A stretch of 64,000 bases of DNA from Paracoccus mutanolyticus (GCF_003285265.1 NZ_CP030239.1:868001-932000), one strand, 5' to 3'. Positions 10,772 through 20,027 are shown, counted from the first letter of the stretch. Program-made: numbers and translations. The notes: generated by a model not told the origin, from the sequence alone.

Positions 10772-12482
10772 CCCAGCGTCGCCGCATCCGGCCGGCGTGG
10801 GTCGGACGCCCCCAGCAGCGCCCCGCTGGCCGGGTCGCGCATGATCGATTGGGTCGATCCCATCACCGGCTTTTCGGAAATCGTGTGCCCCTTGGCGGCC
10901 AGCAGGCGCAGGGTGTCGCGGCTGATCCCCTCCTCGATGCGCAACTCGTCGGGCAGCCACTGGTGATGGACGCGCGGCGCGGTCGAGGCCTCGGCCACGT
11001 TCATGCCGTGGTCGATCATGTTCATGACGACCTGCAACACGGTGGTGATGATCCGCGCACCCCCGGGCGAGCCGGTGACCAGCCAGGTTTCGCCGTCCTT
11101 CAGCACGATGGTCGGCGTCATCGAGGACAGCGGCCGCTTGCCGGCCTGCACGGCATTGGCGTCGCCACCCACCAGGCCGAAGGCGTTGGGCACCCCGGGC
11201 TTGGCCGAGAAATCGTCCATCTCGTTGTTCATCAGGACGCCCGTGCCTTCGGCCACCAGCCCCGAACCATAGTTCAGGTTGATGGTATAGGTGTTCGAAA
11301 CCGCGTTCCCCGCCTTGTCCACGACCGAGAAATGCGTGGTCTGGTCGGATTCGTAGGGCGCCAGATCGCCCGGTCCGATCATGGCCGAGGGCGTCGCGTA
11401 TTCCGCGCTGATCTTGCCGCGCAGCTCGGCCGCATAGTCCTTGCTGGTCAGGGCCGCGACCGGGACGTCGACGAAATCCGGGTCGCCCAGGTATTCCGAG
11501 CGGTCGGCATAGGCCAGCTTCATCGCCTCGGCCATCAGGTGGATCGTCTCGGCGGTGTTGTGCCCCAGCGCCCCGATGGGATAGCCCTCCAGCGTGTTCA
11601 GGATCTGGATCAGGTGCACCCCGCCCGAGGACGGCGGCGGCATCGAGACGATCTCGTATCCGCGATAGCTTCCCCGCACCGGCTTGCGCAGCACGGGCTT
11701 GTAGGCGGCCAGGTCCTCGACCGTCATCGGCCCGCCGGCCGCCTGCACGGCCTTGGCGATGTTCTCCGCAACCGCGCCCTTGTAGAACCCGTCCGGCCCC
11801 TCGGCGGCGACCTTTTTCAGCGTCGCCGCCAGGTCGGCCTGCACCAGGCGTTCGCCCGGGCGATAGCCCGCCCCGCCGTCCTTGAAGAAGATCTTCGCCG
11901 TCGAGGGATGCTTCATCAGCGCCTCGCGCTCGGCCTCCAGGCTGTCGGCCAGGTCGGGGGTGACGATGATCCCCTCCTCGGCCAGACGGATGGCGGGGGC
12001 GATGACATCGGCCCAGGGCATCGAGCCGTAGGTGTCCAGCGCCATCCGCATGCCCGCGACGGTCCCCGGTACGCCCGAGGCCGCGCCGGTATAAAGCGAC
12101 TTGTCGCTGTCCGCCTCGCCCTTGTCGTCCAGGAACATGTCGCGGCTGGCCCCCGAGGGCGCCATTCGCGATAGTCGATGGCCTGCGTCCGGCCGGTTTC
12201 GGCATCATGGACCAGCATGAAGCCGCCGCCGCCCAGATTGCCCGCCCGCGGCAGCGTCACCGCAAGCGCAAAGGCGACCGCGACGCCGGCGTCGACCGCA
12301 TTGCCGCCCTTGGCCATGATGTCGCGCCCGATCTCGGCCGCCAGCCGCTCCTGCGCCGAGACCATGCCGTTTTCCGCCCAGACCGGGTGGATACGGTCCA
12401 TTTCGGAAAAGATCGTGGCCTGCTGCGCGCCCGCCGGGCCCGCCAGCAGCAAGCCCGCAATGGCCAATCCTGAAATCCGCAT
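10765..12482 (-). pseudogene. ggt: Gamma-glutamyltransferase, one-base frameshift
   Basis: Periplasmic enzyme that hydrolyses or transfers the gamma-glutamyl group of glutathione and relatives, usually self-cleaved into two subunits. The N-terminal frame (start 12482) gives a signal peptide and GGNAVDAGVAVAFALAVT. Near 12166 the frame changes and the rest (to 10765) is intact, including the autoprocessing Thr in DQTTHFSVVDKAGN, GSGLVAEGTGVLMNNEMDDF, SSMTPTIV and GSPGGARI. The join should read YRE-MAPSGAS; the DNA has GAATGG where GAAATGG is expected, one A lost from a run of three. A sequencing or assembly error is the simplest reading. Convergent overlap with the DUF488 gene. Confidence 0.88.
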
Positions 12483-12559
12483 ATCCCGCCTCCGCTGCAA
12501 CCCTGGGGGAAGCCTAGCAGCGGATGGGCGGGGATCAAAACCCAAACGTTCCGCCCATG

Positions 12560-12597
12560 GCGGATGCCGCGTTCGGGTATTTGAAAAACAGTGAAAA
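12560..12597 (+). repeat. Modular intergenic element, copy C1
   Basis: Mini-hairpin GCGG / ATG / CCGC (12560-12570) followed by the box GGGTATTTGAAAAACAG continuing TGAAAACG (12575-12597). It faces copy C2, forming an inverted pair in the ggt-topA gap. It lies antisense, just upstream of the ggt start. Confidence 0.7.
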
Positions 12598-12607
12598 CGG
12601 GCCAGCT

Positions 12608-12642
12608 CGTCTCTGTTTCCCGAATACCGATGGACGGCGCCG
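12608..12642 (-). repeat. Modular intergenic element, copy C2
   Basis: Minus-strand copy: short CGGCGCCG palindrome (12635-12642), then the box CGGTATTCGGGAAACAG continuing AGACGAG (12608-12629). It starts about 12 nt after the topA stop, in sense orientation. The box tail AAACAGAGACGAG matches copy G1 at 30475 exactly. Confidence 0.65.
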
Positions 12643-12653
12643 AACCGAGGCGA

Positions 12654-15239
12654 TCACTCGGCCTTCCGGGCGCCAGCCTTCTTGGTCGCGGCGGGTTTTT
12701 TAGCCGCGGGCTTTTTCGCCGTGGCCTTCTTGGCGGGGGCCTTTTCGGCCTTGGCGGCGGGCTTCTTCGCAGGTTTCCTGCCCGACTTGCCGGCCTTTTC
12801 GGCGATCAGCTCCAGCGCCCGCTCCAGCGTCACCGCCCCGGGCTCCAGGTCGCGCGGCAGGGTCGCATTGACCTTGCCCCATTTGACATAGGGGCCGTAG
12901 CGGCCGGCCAGAACCTGAACCGGCCCGCCTTCGGGATGCTCGCCCAGTTCGGCCAGAGGCGCGGCCGGGGCCGCCCGGCCTCGGGTCGCCTTCTGGGCCA
13001 GAACCTCGACGGCGCGGTTCATGCCGATGGTGAAGACTTCGTCCACATCGGGCAGGTTCGCGTATTTCGCGCCATGCTTCACATAGGGGCCGTAGCGGCC
13101 GATCCCGGCCTCGACGGGCACGCCGTCCTCGGGGTGCGGGCCGATCTCGCGCGGCAGGGCCAGCAGGGCCAGTGCCCGGTCCAGATCGACCGAGGCCAGG
13201 TCCCAGCCCTTGGGGATCGAGGCGCGGGGCGGCTTGGGGTTCTCGGCCGTGGCTTCGCCCCGCTGCACATAGGGACCGAAGCGGCCATTCTTGAGGCTGA
13301 TCTGATCGCCGTTGTCCTCGCCCAGCACGGCATCGCCGACAATCTCGGCATCGGGGCTGCTGATCGGACGGGTGAAGCGGCATTCCGGATAGTTGGTGCA
13401 GCCGATGAAGGCCCCACCCGAGCGCGCCGTCTTCAGATGCAGCCGCCCCTTGTGGCAGAGCGGGCATTCGCGCGGGTCGCCGCCATCGGCGCGCGGCGGA
13501 TAGAGATGCGGCGCCAGGGCCTCGTCGATGGCCTCCAGCACCTCGCCGATGCGCAATTCGCTGGTGCCTTCCAGCGCGGCGGTGAAGTCCCGCCAGAAGC
13601 GGCGCAGCACCTCGCGGTAGGCGCGCTCGCCCGAGCTGATGTCGTCGAGCTCGCCTTCCAGGTTGGCGGTAAAGTCGTAGCTGACATAGCGCGGGAAGTA
13701 TTTCTGCAGAAAGATCGTGACCAGCCGGCCCTTGTCCTCGGGGATCAGGCGGTTCTGTTCCTTGCGGACGTAATCGCGGTCCTGGATCGTCGTCACGATG
13801 CTGGCATAGGTCGAGGGCCGGCCGATGCCCAGTTCTTCCATGCGCTTGACCAGGGTCGCCTCGGTATAGCGCGGGGGTGCCTGGGTGAAATGCTGCTCGG
13901 GGGTAACGCTGCGCTTTTCGGTCGCCTCGCCTTCCTGGATCAGCGGCAGGCGGCGGCCGTCATCCTCGTCCTCGTCGTCGCGGCCCTGGTCATAGACACG
14001 CAGGAAGCCGTCGAACAGCATCACCTGCCCGGTGGCACGCAGGCCGACCTGGCCGTCGGGGCTGGCGATCTCGACCGTGGTGCGCTCCATGCGTGCCGAT
14101 TCCATCTGGCTGGCAATGGTGCGCTTCCAGATCAGGTCATACAGGGCCTTCTGGTCCTTGTCCGCGACCGGCAGCCTGTCGGGCGACAGCATCATGTCGG
14201 TCGGGCGGATGCACTCGTGCGCTTCCTGGGCGTTCTTGGCCTTGTTCTTGTACATGCGCGGGCTCTTCGGCAGGTATTCCGCGCCGAAACGGGCCTTGAT
14301 CGCGTCGCGGGCGGCCATGACGGCCTCGGGGGCCATGTCGATGCCATCGGTCCGCATATAGGTGATGTGGCCGGCCTCATAGAGCCGCTGCGCCGCCGAC
14401 ATGCAGGCCCGCGCCCCCAGGCCCAGCTTGCGGCTGGCTTCCTGCTGCAGGGTCGAGGTCATGAAGGGCGGCCAGGGATTGCGGCTGGCCGGCTTGGCCT
14501 GGACGCTGGCGACGGACAGATCGCGCGACTGGATCGCGGCCACGGCCAGCTGCGCGGTTTCCCCGTCGGCGATGTCGAAGCGTTCCAGCTTCTTGCCGCC
14601 GAAGACAGTCATGGTGGCGTCGAACTCATCGCCGCGCGGGGTGGCCAGGCGGGCATGCACCGACCAGTATTCGCGGGGCTTGAAGGCCTCGATCTCCATC
14701 TCGCGGTCGACGATGATGCGCAGGGCGACCGACTGCACCCGGCCGGCCGACTTGGCGCCGGGCAGCTTCCTCCACAGGACCGGCGACAGGTTGAAGCCGA
14801 CGAGGTAATCCAGCGCGCGGCGCGCCAGATAGGCATCGACCAGCGGCTGGTCGATCTGGCGCGGGTTGGCCATGGCCTCGGTCACGGCATTCTTGGTGAT
14901 GGCGTTGAAGGTGACGCGGCTGACCTCGGCGCCCTTCTTCAGGGCCGGCGCCAGCGTCTCCAGCAGGTGCCAGGAGATCGCCTCGCCCTCGCGGTCGGGG
15001 TCGGTCGCCAGGATCAGGTTCGGGTCGCTTGCCAGCGCATCCTTGATCGCCTTGACGTGCTTGCGGCTATCCGCCGCAACCTCCCATTTCATGGCGAAAT
15101 CGGCTTCGGGATCGACGCTGCCATCCTTGGGCGGCAGGTCGCGGACATGGCCGAAGGACGCCAGAACCGTATAGTCGTCGCCCAGGTATTTATTGATCGT
15201 CTTGGCCTTGGCCGGAGATTCAACGACGACGACAGGCAT
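12654..15239 (-). CDS. topA: DNA topoisomerase I
   Basis: Type IA topoisomerase that relaxes negative supercoils. 861 aa. The N-terminal Toprim domain has VVVESPAKAKTINKYLG and ATDPDREGEAISWHL; the active-site Tyr lies in GHITYMRTDGIDMAPEAV. One C-terminal zinc-finger repeat is visible (CPLCHKGRLHL ... GCTNYPEC). Several glycine-tyrosine repeats of the RYGPYVK type follow, and a Lys/Ala-rich basic tail of about 40 residues closes the protein. Intact and of usual length. Confidence 0.95.
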   Translation of the reverse strand: MPVVVVESPAKAKTINKYLGDDYTVLASFGHVRDLPPKDGSVDPEADFAMKWEVAADSRKHVKAIKDALASDPNLILATDPDREGEAISWHLLETLAPALKKGAEVSRVTFNAITKNAVTEAMANPRQIDQPLVDAYLARRALDYLVGFNLSPVLWRKLPGAKSAGRVQSVALRIIVDREMEIEAFKPREYWSVHARLATPRGDEFDATMTVFGGKKLERFDIADGETAQLAVAAIQSRDLSVASVQAKPASRNPWPPFMTSTLQQEASRKLGLGARACMSAAQRLYEAGHITYMRTDGIDMAPEAVMAARDAIKARFGAEYLPKSPRMYKNKAKNAQEAHECIRPTDMMLSPDRLPVADKDQKALYDLIWKRTIASQMESARMERTTVEIASPDGQVGLRATGQVMLFDGFLRVYDQGRDDEDEDDGRRLPLIQEGEATEKRSVTPEQHFTQAPPRYTEATLVKRMEELGIGRPSTYASIVTTIQDRDYVRKEQNRLIPEDKGRLVTIFLQKYFPRYVSYDFTANLEGELDDISSGERAYREVLRRFWRDFTAALEGTSELRIGEVLEAIDEALAPHLYPPRADGGDPRECPLCHKGRLHLKTARSGGAFIGCTNYPECRFTRPISSPDAEIVGDAVLGEDNGDQISLKNGRFGPYVQRGEATAENPKPPRASIPKGWDLASVDLDRALALLALPREIGPHPEDGVPVEAGIGRYGPYVKHGAKYANLPDVDEVFTIGMNRAVEVLAQKATRGRAAPAAPLAELGEHPEGGPVQVLAGRYGPYVKWGKVNATLPRDLEPGAVTLERALELIAEKAGKSGRKPAKKPAAKAEKAPAKKATAKKPAAKKPAATKKAGARKAE

Positions 15240-15305
15240 GAAAATTCCTTCGCATGATTCGGCGCCGGAACATGGGCACAGCCCGGCGGACTGTCAACGC
15301 CGGGC

Positions 15306-15357
15306 TTTCTCCGTTTCCGAAATACCCCATGGGGGTCCGGGGGCGTGACCCCCCCGG
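15306..15357 (-). repeat. Modular intergenic element, copy D
   Basis: Minus-strand copy: G/C hairpin (forward arms CCGGGGG 15337-15343 and CCCCCGG 15351-15357), then CCCC-CAT-GGGG directly followed by TATTTCGG and AAACGGAGAAAG (15306-15335). It lies 8 nt after the fpr stop, in sense. The last stem followed by TATTT resembles a terminator. Confidence 0.72.
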
Positions 15358-15364
15358 CGCGGGC

Positions 15365-16204
15365 TCAGATGCCGTCGCCGACGAAGGCCTTCTCGACCAC
15401 GAATTCCTTTGGATCGCTGTTCGCGCCCTCGCGCAGGCCAAAGCCCTCGAGCACCTCCTTGACGTCGGTGTTGAAGGCCAGGCTGCCGCAGATCATGGCC
15501 CGGTCGGTCGCCGGGTCCATGGGCGGCAGGCCCAGGTCCCGAAACACCTTGCCCGAGGTCAGGTTGTCGGTGATCCGACCCATCAAGGGGCCGTCCTCGC
15601 GCGTGGTGGTCGGGTAATACAGCAGGCGCTTTGCGAAATCCTCGCCGTAAAGCTCGCCCAGCAGGGGGTCGTGGCGCAGGTTCTCGACCAGTTCGCGGCC
15701 ATAGGCCAGTTCGTCGGCGGTGCGGCAGGTGTGCATCATGATGACCTGCTCGAACCGCTCATAGCTTTCCGGCTCGCGCATCAGGCTGGCGAAAGGCGCG
15801 ATGCCGGTGCCGGTGGCCAGGAACCACAGACGCTTGCCGGGCAGCAGCGCGTCCAGGACCAGCGTGCCCACCGGCTTCGGACGCAGGATGATTTCGTCGC
15901 CCACCTGGATGTTCTGCAGCTTCGAGGTCAGCGGCCCGTCCGGCACCTTGATTGAATAGAATTCCAGTTCGTCGTCCCACGCCGGCGAGGCGATGGAATA
16001 GGCGCGCAGGATCGGCTTGCCGTTGTCGCCGGGCAGGCCGATCATCACGAACTCGCCCGAACGGAAGCGCAGGCTGGCCGGCCGGGTCACGCGGAACGAA
16101 AACAGCCGGTCGGTCCAGTGCCGGACAGCGGTCACGGTCTGGGCGTCGGGCAGGGTCTTGGCGGGTTTGGCGGCGGCATCGGCCACGGGAACATCCAGAG
16201 TCAT
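15365..16204 (-). CDS. fpr: Ferredoxin-NADP+ reductase
   Basis: FAD enzyme that exchanges electrons between NADPH and ferredoxin or flavodoxin; next to the cysteine operon it could feed sulfite reductase. 279 aa. The FAD domain has RAYSIASP (about residues 68-75). The NADP domain has LWFLATGTGIAPFASLMRE and the CGSLAFNTDV segment. C-terminus ends EFVVEKAFVGDGI. The ATG at 16204 follows an 85-nt gap holding the terminator of the upstream operon. Intact. Confidence 0.92.
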   Translation of the reverse strand: MTLDVPVADAAAKPAKTLPDAQTVTAVRHWTDRLFSFRVTRPASLRFRSGEFVMIGLPGDNGKPILRAYSIASPAWDDELEFYSIKVPDGPLTSKLQNIQVGDEIILRPKPVGTLVLDALLPGKRLWFLATGTGIAPFASLMREPESYERFEQVIMMHTCRTADELAYGRELVENLRHDPLLGELYGEDFAKRLLYYPTTTREDGPLMGRITDNLTSGKVFRDLGLPPMDPATDRAMICGSLAFNTDVKEVLEGFGLREGANSDPKEFVVEKAFVGDGI

Positions 16205-16235
16205 GTCAAGTCCGTGTCTATCTACGTTACAATCA

Positions 16236-16256
16236 GGGCCGGGAAAACCCCGGCCC
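16236..16256 (-). terminator. Intrinsic terminator-like hairpin after the cys operon
   Basis: Perfect stem GGGCCGGG (16236-16243) / CCCGGCCC (16249-16256) with a short loop that reads TTTTC on the minus strand. It lies 34 nt after the stop of the DUF934 gene and just before fpr. The T tract after it is weak (TGATTGT), so efficiency is uncertain. Confidence 0.6.
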
Positions 16257-16289
16257 GAGGAGCGCGTCGTGGTGGGTTGCCAAAGGGCC

Positions 16290-16661
16290 TCAGCCTGCCA
16301 GACGCGCGCGATGATCCCATTCCTTCCAGTCGGCGCGATAGAGCCACTGGTCCTGCGGCTGGCGCTCGGCCAGGGCGGCGCTGATCTGGACCTCGTCAAA
16401 GCCCACGCGGCGGGCCATGGCGTATTGATCGGCGATCAGCCCGCCGACGGCGCGCAGGCGGCCCTGATACCCCTTCTCGCGCAGGATCCGCGCCAGGCTG
16501 AAGCCCCGGCCGTCGCTGAACGAGGGGAAGTCGATCGCGACCAGTTCCTGGTTCAGGTAGTTGCCCAGGGTCGCCGGGTCGGTGTCGGGGGCCAGAACGA
16601 CGGGCTCGGCCCCGTCATGGGGGTGAAAGCCGTCGTCGCGGACAAGGACAAACTCGCTCAT
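16290..16661 (-). CDS. DUF934 family protein of the assimilatory sulfur operon
   Basis: 123-aa soluble protein, a regular companion of alphaproteobacterial sulfite reductase genes; molecular role unknown. Family features visible: LVAIDFPSFSDGRGFSLARI (about residues 42-61), LRAVGGLIADQYAMARRVGFDEV and a Trp-rich end WLYRADWKEW. Start at 16661 overlaps the cysH stop by 4 nt (ATGA), indicating coupling. Last gene of the operon, followed by the hairpin at 16236. Confidence 0.88.
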   Translation of the reverse strand: MSEFVLVRDDGFHPHDGAEPVVLAPDTDPATLGNYLNQELVAIDFPSFSDGRGFSLARILREKGYQGRLRAVGGLIADQYAMARRVGFDEVQISAALAERQPQDQWLYRADWKEWDHRARLAG

Positions 16662-17389
16662 GCATTCGCTCCTGCGCGGACCATCTTGCCGCCGATGAAA
16701 TAGATGCCGCATTCGGTCTTCTGGCTGCCGCGCCAGCGGCCCGCCCGCGGATCCTCGCCCGGCTTGATGGGCGAGGTGCAGGGCGCGCAGCCGATCGAGG
16801 CATAGCCCTTGGCGACCAGCGGATGGCGCGGCAGGTTGTTGTCGTCCATATAGTCCTGAACGTCCTCGCGCCGCCAGTGGGCCAGAGGATTGATCCGCAG
16901 GCGCGACGGCGGCTCGGCCTCGAAGAACTCCAGTTCCTGGCGCTGGCCGCCCTGGAAGCGCTTGCGCCCGGTGATCCAGGCGTCGAACTTCGACAGCTCG
17001 CGTTCCAGCGGAATGGTCTTGCGGAAATCGCAGCAGGCATCGGTGTTGAACTGGTGCAGCGTGCCGTCCGGGTCGTTCAGCGCGACCTCCTTCTCGGTCG
17101 CGCGGATGACCCGCACGTCGGTCAGGCCCAGCTTCTGCGTGACCTCGAGCTGGTAGTCCAGCGTTTCCTGGAACAGCATCATCGTGTCGATGAACAGCAC
17201 CGGCGTACCCGGCGCCACCACCGAGACCATGTGCAGCAGCACCACGGATTCCGAGCCAAAGGACGACACCAGCGTGCTGGACCCCAGGTCGGGATCGCGC
17301 AGCGCCCGGCGCAGCACCTCGGTCGCGGCGTGGTGCTTGTAGCGGTCGTTCAACCGCGAGGCGCGCGCCTCGAGCGTGTCGTCAAGCAT
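16658..17389 (-). CDS. cysH: Phosphoadenylyl/adenylyl-sulfate reductase CysH
   Basis: Reduces activated sulfate (APS or PAPS) to sulfite. 243 aa. The PP-loop-like SSFGSESVVLLHM is near residue 42, and the C-terminal catalytic motif is TECGIYF. Cysteine pairs in TDACCDFRK and GCAPCTSP suggest a [4Fe-4S] cluster and so the APS-reducing type; this assignment is inference from the motif. Overlaps cysI upstream by 8 nt and the DUF934 gene downstream by 4 nt. Confidence 0.92.
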   Translation of the reverse strand: MLDDTLEARASRLNDRYKHHAATEVLRRALRDPDLGSSTLVSSFGSESVVLLHMVSVVAPGTPVLFIDTMMLFQETLDYQLEVTQKLGLTDVRVIRATEKEVALNDPDGTLHQFNTDACCDFRKTIPLERELSKFDAWITGRKRFQGGQRQELEFFEAEPPSRLRINPLAHWRREDVQDYMDDNNLPRHPLVAKGYASIGCAPCTSPIKPGEDPRAGRWRGSQKTECGIYFIGGKMVRAGANA

Positions 17390-19037
17390 GGGCTTCGTAC
17401 AGCGCCGCCTTGAACGGCGCCATTCCCACGCGCCGATAGGCGTCGATGAAGCGCTCCTCGGGCGAGGACCGGAGTTCCAGATAGGCGTCGATCAGCCGGT
17501 CGATGGCGCCGACGACCTCTTCGGCCGGGAAGCCCGCGCCCGGCTTTTGCCCTATGGCCGGGATGTCGTAGCCGTCGCCGCCCAGCGTGATCTGATAGTT
17601 CTCGACCCCCGCGCGATCCAGCCCCAGGATGCCGATATGGCCCAGGTGGTGGTGGCCGCAGGCGTTGATGCAGCCCGAGATGCGGATGTCGATCCGGCCG
17701 ATCTCGTCCTCGAGGTCGCGGGCGCGGAAATGCTCGGCGATCTCCTGCGCGAGCGGGATCGAGCGGGCCGTCGCCAGCGCGCAATAGTCCATGCCCGGGC
17801 AGGCGATGATGTCGCTGATCAGCCCCGCGTTCGCGGTGGCAAGCCCGGCGCCCTTGAGCTCCTGGTAGAGCGCGAACAGGTCCGACTTGTGGACATGGGG
17901 TAAGACCACGTTCTGGTCGTGGCTGATGCGCAGATCGGCGTGGCCGTAGCGTTCGGCCAGATCGGCCAGCAGCCGCATCTGTTCGGCCGAGGCGTCGCCC
18001 GGGGTCTGGCCCGGCGCCTTGAAGCTGACCTTGACGCTGGCATAGCCCGGCGCCTTGTGGGCCGTCAGGTTAGTGTCCGTCCAGCTGCGGAAGGCAGGGT
18101 TCTCGGCCCGCTTCGCCTGGTAATCGCCCTCGGGCGCATCGCGGAAGGCGGGGGCGGCGAACAGGGCCTTCAGCCTGTCCAAATAATCCTGGTCGACGCC
18201 GGTAAAGACCGCCCGGCGGTTCAGGAACTCGGCCTCGATCTCCTCGCGCATCACGTCCAGGCCGCGCTCGGCCACGGTGATCTTCAGCCGGGCCTTGTAC
18301 TTGTTGTCGCGCCGGCCCGACAGGTTGTAGACCGCGATGATCGCTTCCAGATAGGGCAGCAGATCCGGCTCGGGCAGGAACTCGCGCACCACCTGGCCGA
18401 TCATGGGCGTGCGGCCCAGGCCGCCGCCGATCCAGACCTGATAGCCCGTCTCGCCCCGGTCGTTGCGCTTGAGCCGCAGCCCGATGTCATGGGCCGCGAT
18501 CACCGCCCGGTCGTTTTCCGAGCCGGTAATGGCGATCTTGAACTTGCGCGGCAGGAACTGGTATTCCGCGTGATCCGTGGACCATTGCCGGATCAGCTCG
18601 CCATAGGGGCGCGGATCGGCCACCTCGTCGGCGGCGGCGCCGGCATAGGCGTCGGTGGTGACGTTGCGGATGGTGTTCCCCGAGGTCTGGATTGCATGCA
18701 GGCCCACGTCGGCCAGCGCGTCAAGCATGTCGGGAATGTCGATCAGCTTCGGCCAGTTGTACTGGATGTTCTGGCGCGTGGTCCAATGGCCATAGCCCTT
18801 GTCCCATTTCTCGGCCAGCAGCGCCAGCGTGCGCATCTGGTCGGGGCTGATCGTGCCATAGGGGATCGCCACCCGCAGCATGTAGGCATGCAACTGCAGA
18901 TAGACGCCGTTCATCAGCCGCAGCGGGCGGAATTCGTCCTCGGTCAGCGAACCGTCCAGACGGCGCTGCACCTGACTGCGGAACTGCTGGGCCCGGTGGC
19001 GCAGGTATTCGTTGTGCTGAGGGCGGGCATCAAACAT
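17382..19037 (-). CDS. cysI: Nitrite/sulfite reductase hemoprotein (sulfite reductase CysI-type)
   Basis: Siroheme/[4Fe-4S] enzyme reducing sulfite to sulfide. 551 aa from the ATG at 19037. Two half-repeats are present. The siroheme/cluster cysteines are seen in ACPGMDYCALA and SGCINACGHHHLGHIG; other family motifs are YGHWTTRQNIQYNW and NVTTDAYAG. Its place between DUF2849 and cysH marks it as the assimilatory sulfite reductase rather than a nitrite reductase. Its start overlaps the DUF2849 stop by 8 nt. Confidence 0.9.
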   Translation of the reverse strand: MFDARPQHNEYLRHRAQQFRSQVQRRLDGSLTEDEFRPLRLMNGVYLQLHAYMLRVAIPYGTISPDQMRTLALLAEKWDKGYGHWTTRQNIQYNWPKLIDIPDMLDALADVGLHAIQTSGNTIRNVTTDAYAGAAADEVADPRPYGELIRQWSTDHAEYQFLPRKFKIAITGSENDRAVIAAHDIGLRLKRNDRGETGYQVWIGGGLGRTPMIGQVVREFLPEPDLLPYLEAIIAVYNLSGRRDNKYKARLKITVAERGLDVMREEIEAEFLNRRAVFTGVDQDYLDRLKALFAAPAFRDAPEGDYQAKRAENPAFRSWTDTNLTAHKAPGYASVKVSFKAPGQTPGDASAEQMRLLADLAERYGHADLRISHDQNVVLPHVHKSDLFALYQELKGAGLATANAGLISDIIACPGMDYCALATARSIPLAQEIAEHFRARDLEDEIGRIDIRISGCINACGHHHLGHIGILGLDRAGVENYQITLGGDGYDIPAIGQKPGAGFPAEEVVGAIDRLIDAYLELRSSPEERFIDAYRRVGMAPFKAALYEAHA

Positions 19038-19373
19038 GGCTGACCTCGGCGTCGGAAGAGGAAAGTTCGGCCTGGATGCCGTGGAAATAGTTCGAGGGCC
19101 CGCGGCGGCGGAAGGCCTCGCGGAAATGGGTGGGCTCGGGACGGCCGTCGGGACCGCGGCGGGCCTCGACCAGATAGGGACCGACGACCAGATTGGCCTG
19201 GCTGTTCGCTTCCAGCAGCGCCAGTTCGTCGCGTCTCGCGTCCCGAAAAGCTCGGCTTCGCGCGGGTCGGCGGTCCAGCCCCCGTCGCGCATCCAGACGC
19301 AATGACCCAGGCGCAGGTCGTTTGCGGTGATGACACCGGGTTTCGCAGCGGACGGGATGAAGCCTTTTGACAT
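19030..19373 (-). pseudogene. DUF2849 domain protein, one frameshift
   Basis: Small protein that normally precedes sulfite reductase in alphaproteobacterial cysteine operons; function unknown. The N-terminal frame (start 19373) reads MSKGFIPSAAKPGVITANDL to AELFGTRDA. The rest, LALLEANSQANLVVGPYLVE and PTHFREAFRRRGPSNYFHG, is in another frame that ends at 19030. The switch lies near 19225-19240. Because the downstream genes are intact and coupled to it, a sequence error is likely. It is the first gene of the operon; a cysG gene often found here is absent. Confidence 0.8.
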
Positions 19374-19495
19374 CGCCTTTGCCTTTCGGATTGGGTCCCC
19401 TCTATATAGAAAATTCTTCGCCATATTGACGAGTAGGGCGAAAAAATAAGAAACAGGTCCGCATTCCCGCGCCCGCCACAGGATCAGGTTTCGCC
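19374..19495. promoter_or_regulatory. Divergent promoter region of the cys operon and the Lrp-type regulator
   Basis: The 122-nt gap is clearly more AT-rich than its surroundings (CTATATAGAAAATTC, GAAAAAATAAG). It holds an inverted repeat TTCGCC (19417-19422) and GGCGAA (19437-19442), 14 nt apart, a plausible operator for the neighbouring Lrp-type protein. TATATAG on the minus strand (about 19403-19409) could be the -10 of the cys operon. A TTGACG at 19426 on the plus strand could serve the regulator. These site calls are inference from sequence only. Confidence 0.45.
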
Positions 19496-19978
19496 ATGAG
19501 CCAAGACAGACAAACGCCCTTCCGGCTGGACGAGGTGGACCGCAAAATCCTGTCCCTGCTGCAAGAGGACGCCACCCTGTCGCTTGACGACATCGCGAAC
19601 CGGGTGGGGGCGTCCAAGACCCCGGTCTGGAACCGAATCCGCAAGCTGCGTGAGGCGGGGGTGATCCGCGGCCAGGTGGCGCTGCTGGACCCCGACGCGC
19701 TGGGGCTGGACGCCTGCTTCTTCGTGCTGATCCGCACCAGCGAACACGATCCCGACTGGGCGCGCCGCTTCCTGGCCGCCGTCCGCGCCCGCCCCGAGGT
19801 GATCGAGGCGCACCGGCTGGCCGGCGATATCGACTACATCCTGAAGGTGCGGGTCCGGAACGCGCGGGCCTATGACCGCTTCTACCAGGCGCTGATCTCG
19901 GAGGTGCGGATCCACAACGTCACCGCGCTGCTGTCGATGGAGGAGCTGAAGGCCACGACCGCGCTGCCGCTGGACTGA
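19496..19978 (+). CDS. Lrp/AsnC family transcriptional regulator, divergent from cys operon
   Basis: 160-aa DNA-binding regulator. The N-terminal helix-turn-helix spans about residues 12-60 (LDEVDRKILSLLQEDATLSL, VGASKTPVWNRIRKLREAGV). The C-terminal RAM ligand-binding domain follows, with LAGDIDYILKVRVRNARAYD. Divergent placement suggests it controls the sulfite reductase operon in response to a sulfur amino acid; that role is inferred. Intact, with a good GAG-rich leader. It is followed by repeat copy E. Confidence 0.9.
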   Translation: MSQDRQTPFRLDEVDRKILSLLQEDATLSLDDIANRVGASKTPVWNRIRKLREAGVIRGQVALLDPDALGLDACFFVLIRTSEHDPDWARRFLAAVRARPEVIEAHRLAGDIDYILKVRVRNARAYDRFYQALISEVRIHNVTALLSMEELKATTALPLD

Positions 19979-19986
19979 CCTGCGCT

Positions 19987-20027
19987 TGCGGCGCGGCCGC
20001 ATGGGTATTTGGGCAACGAGGAAACCC
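19987..20027 (+). repeat. Modular intergenic element, copy E
   Basis: Perfect mini-hairpin TGCGGC / GCG / GCCGCA (19987-20001), then TGGGTATTTGGG continuing CAACGAGGAAACC (to 20027). It starts 8 nt after the stop of the Lrp-type gene and ends next to the stop of the convergent hisC. The stem arms are the same as copy B but the loop differs. Confidence 0.75.

Noticed and set aside
12591..15257. 888-aa plus-strand ORF opposite topA
   Set aside because: Exact antisense of topA, which has all type IA motifs; the plus-strand product is compositionally odd.
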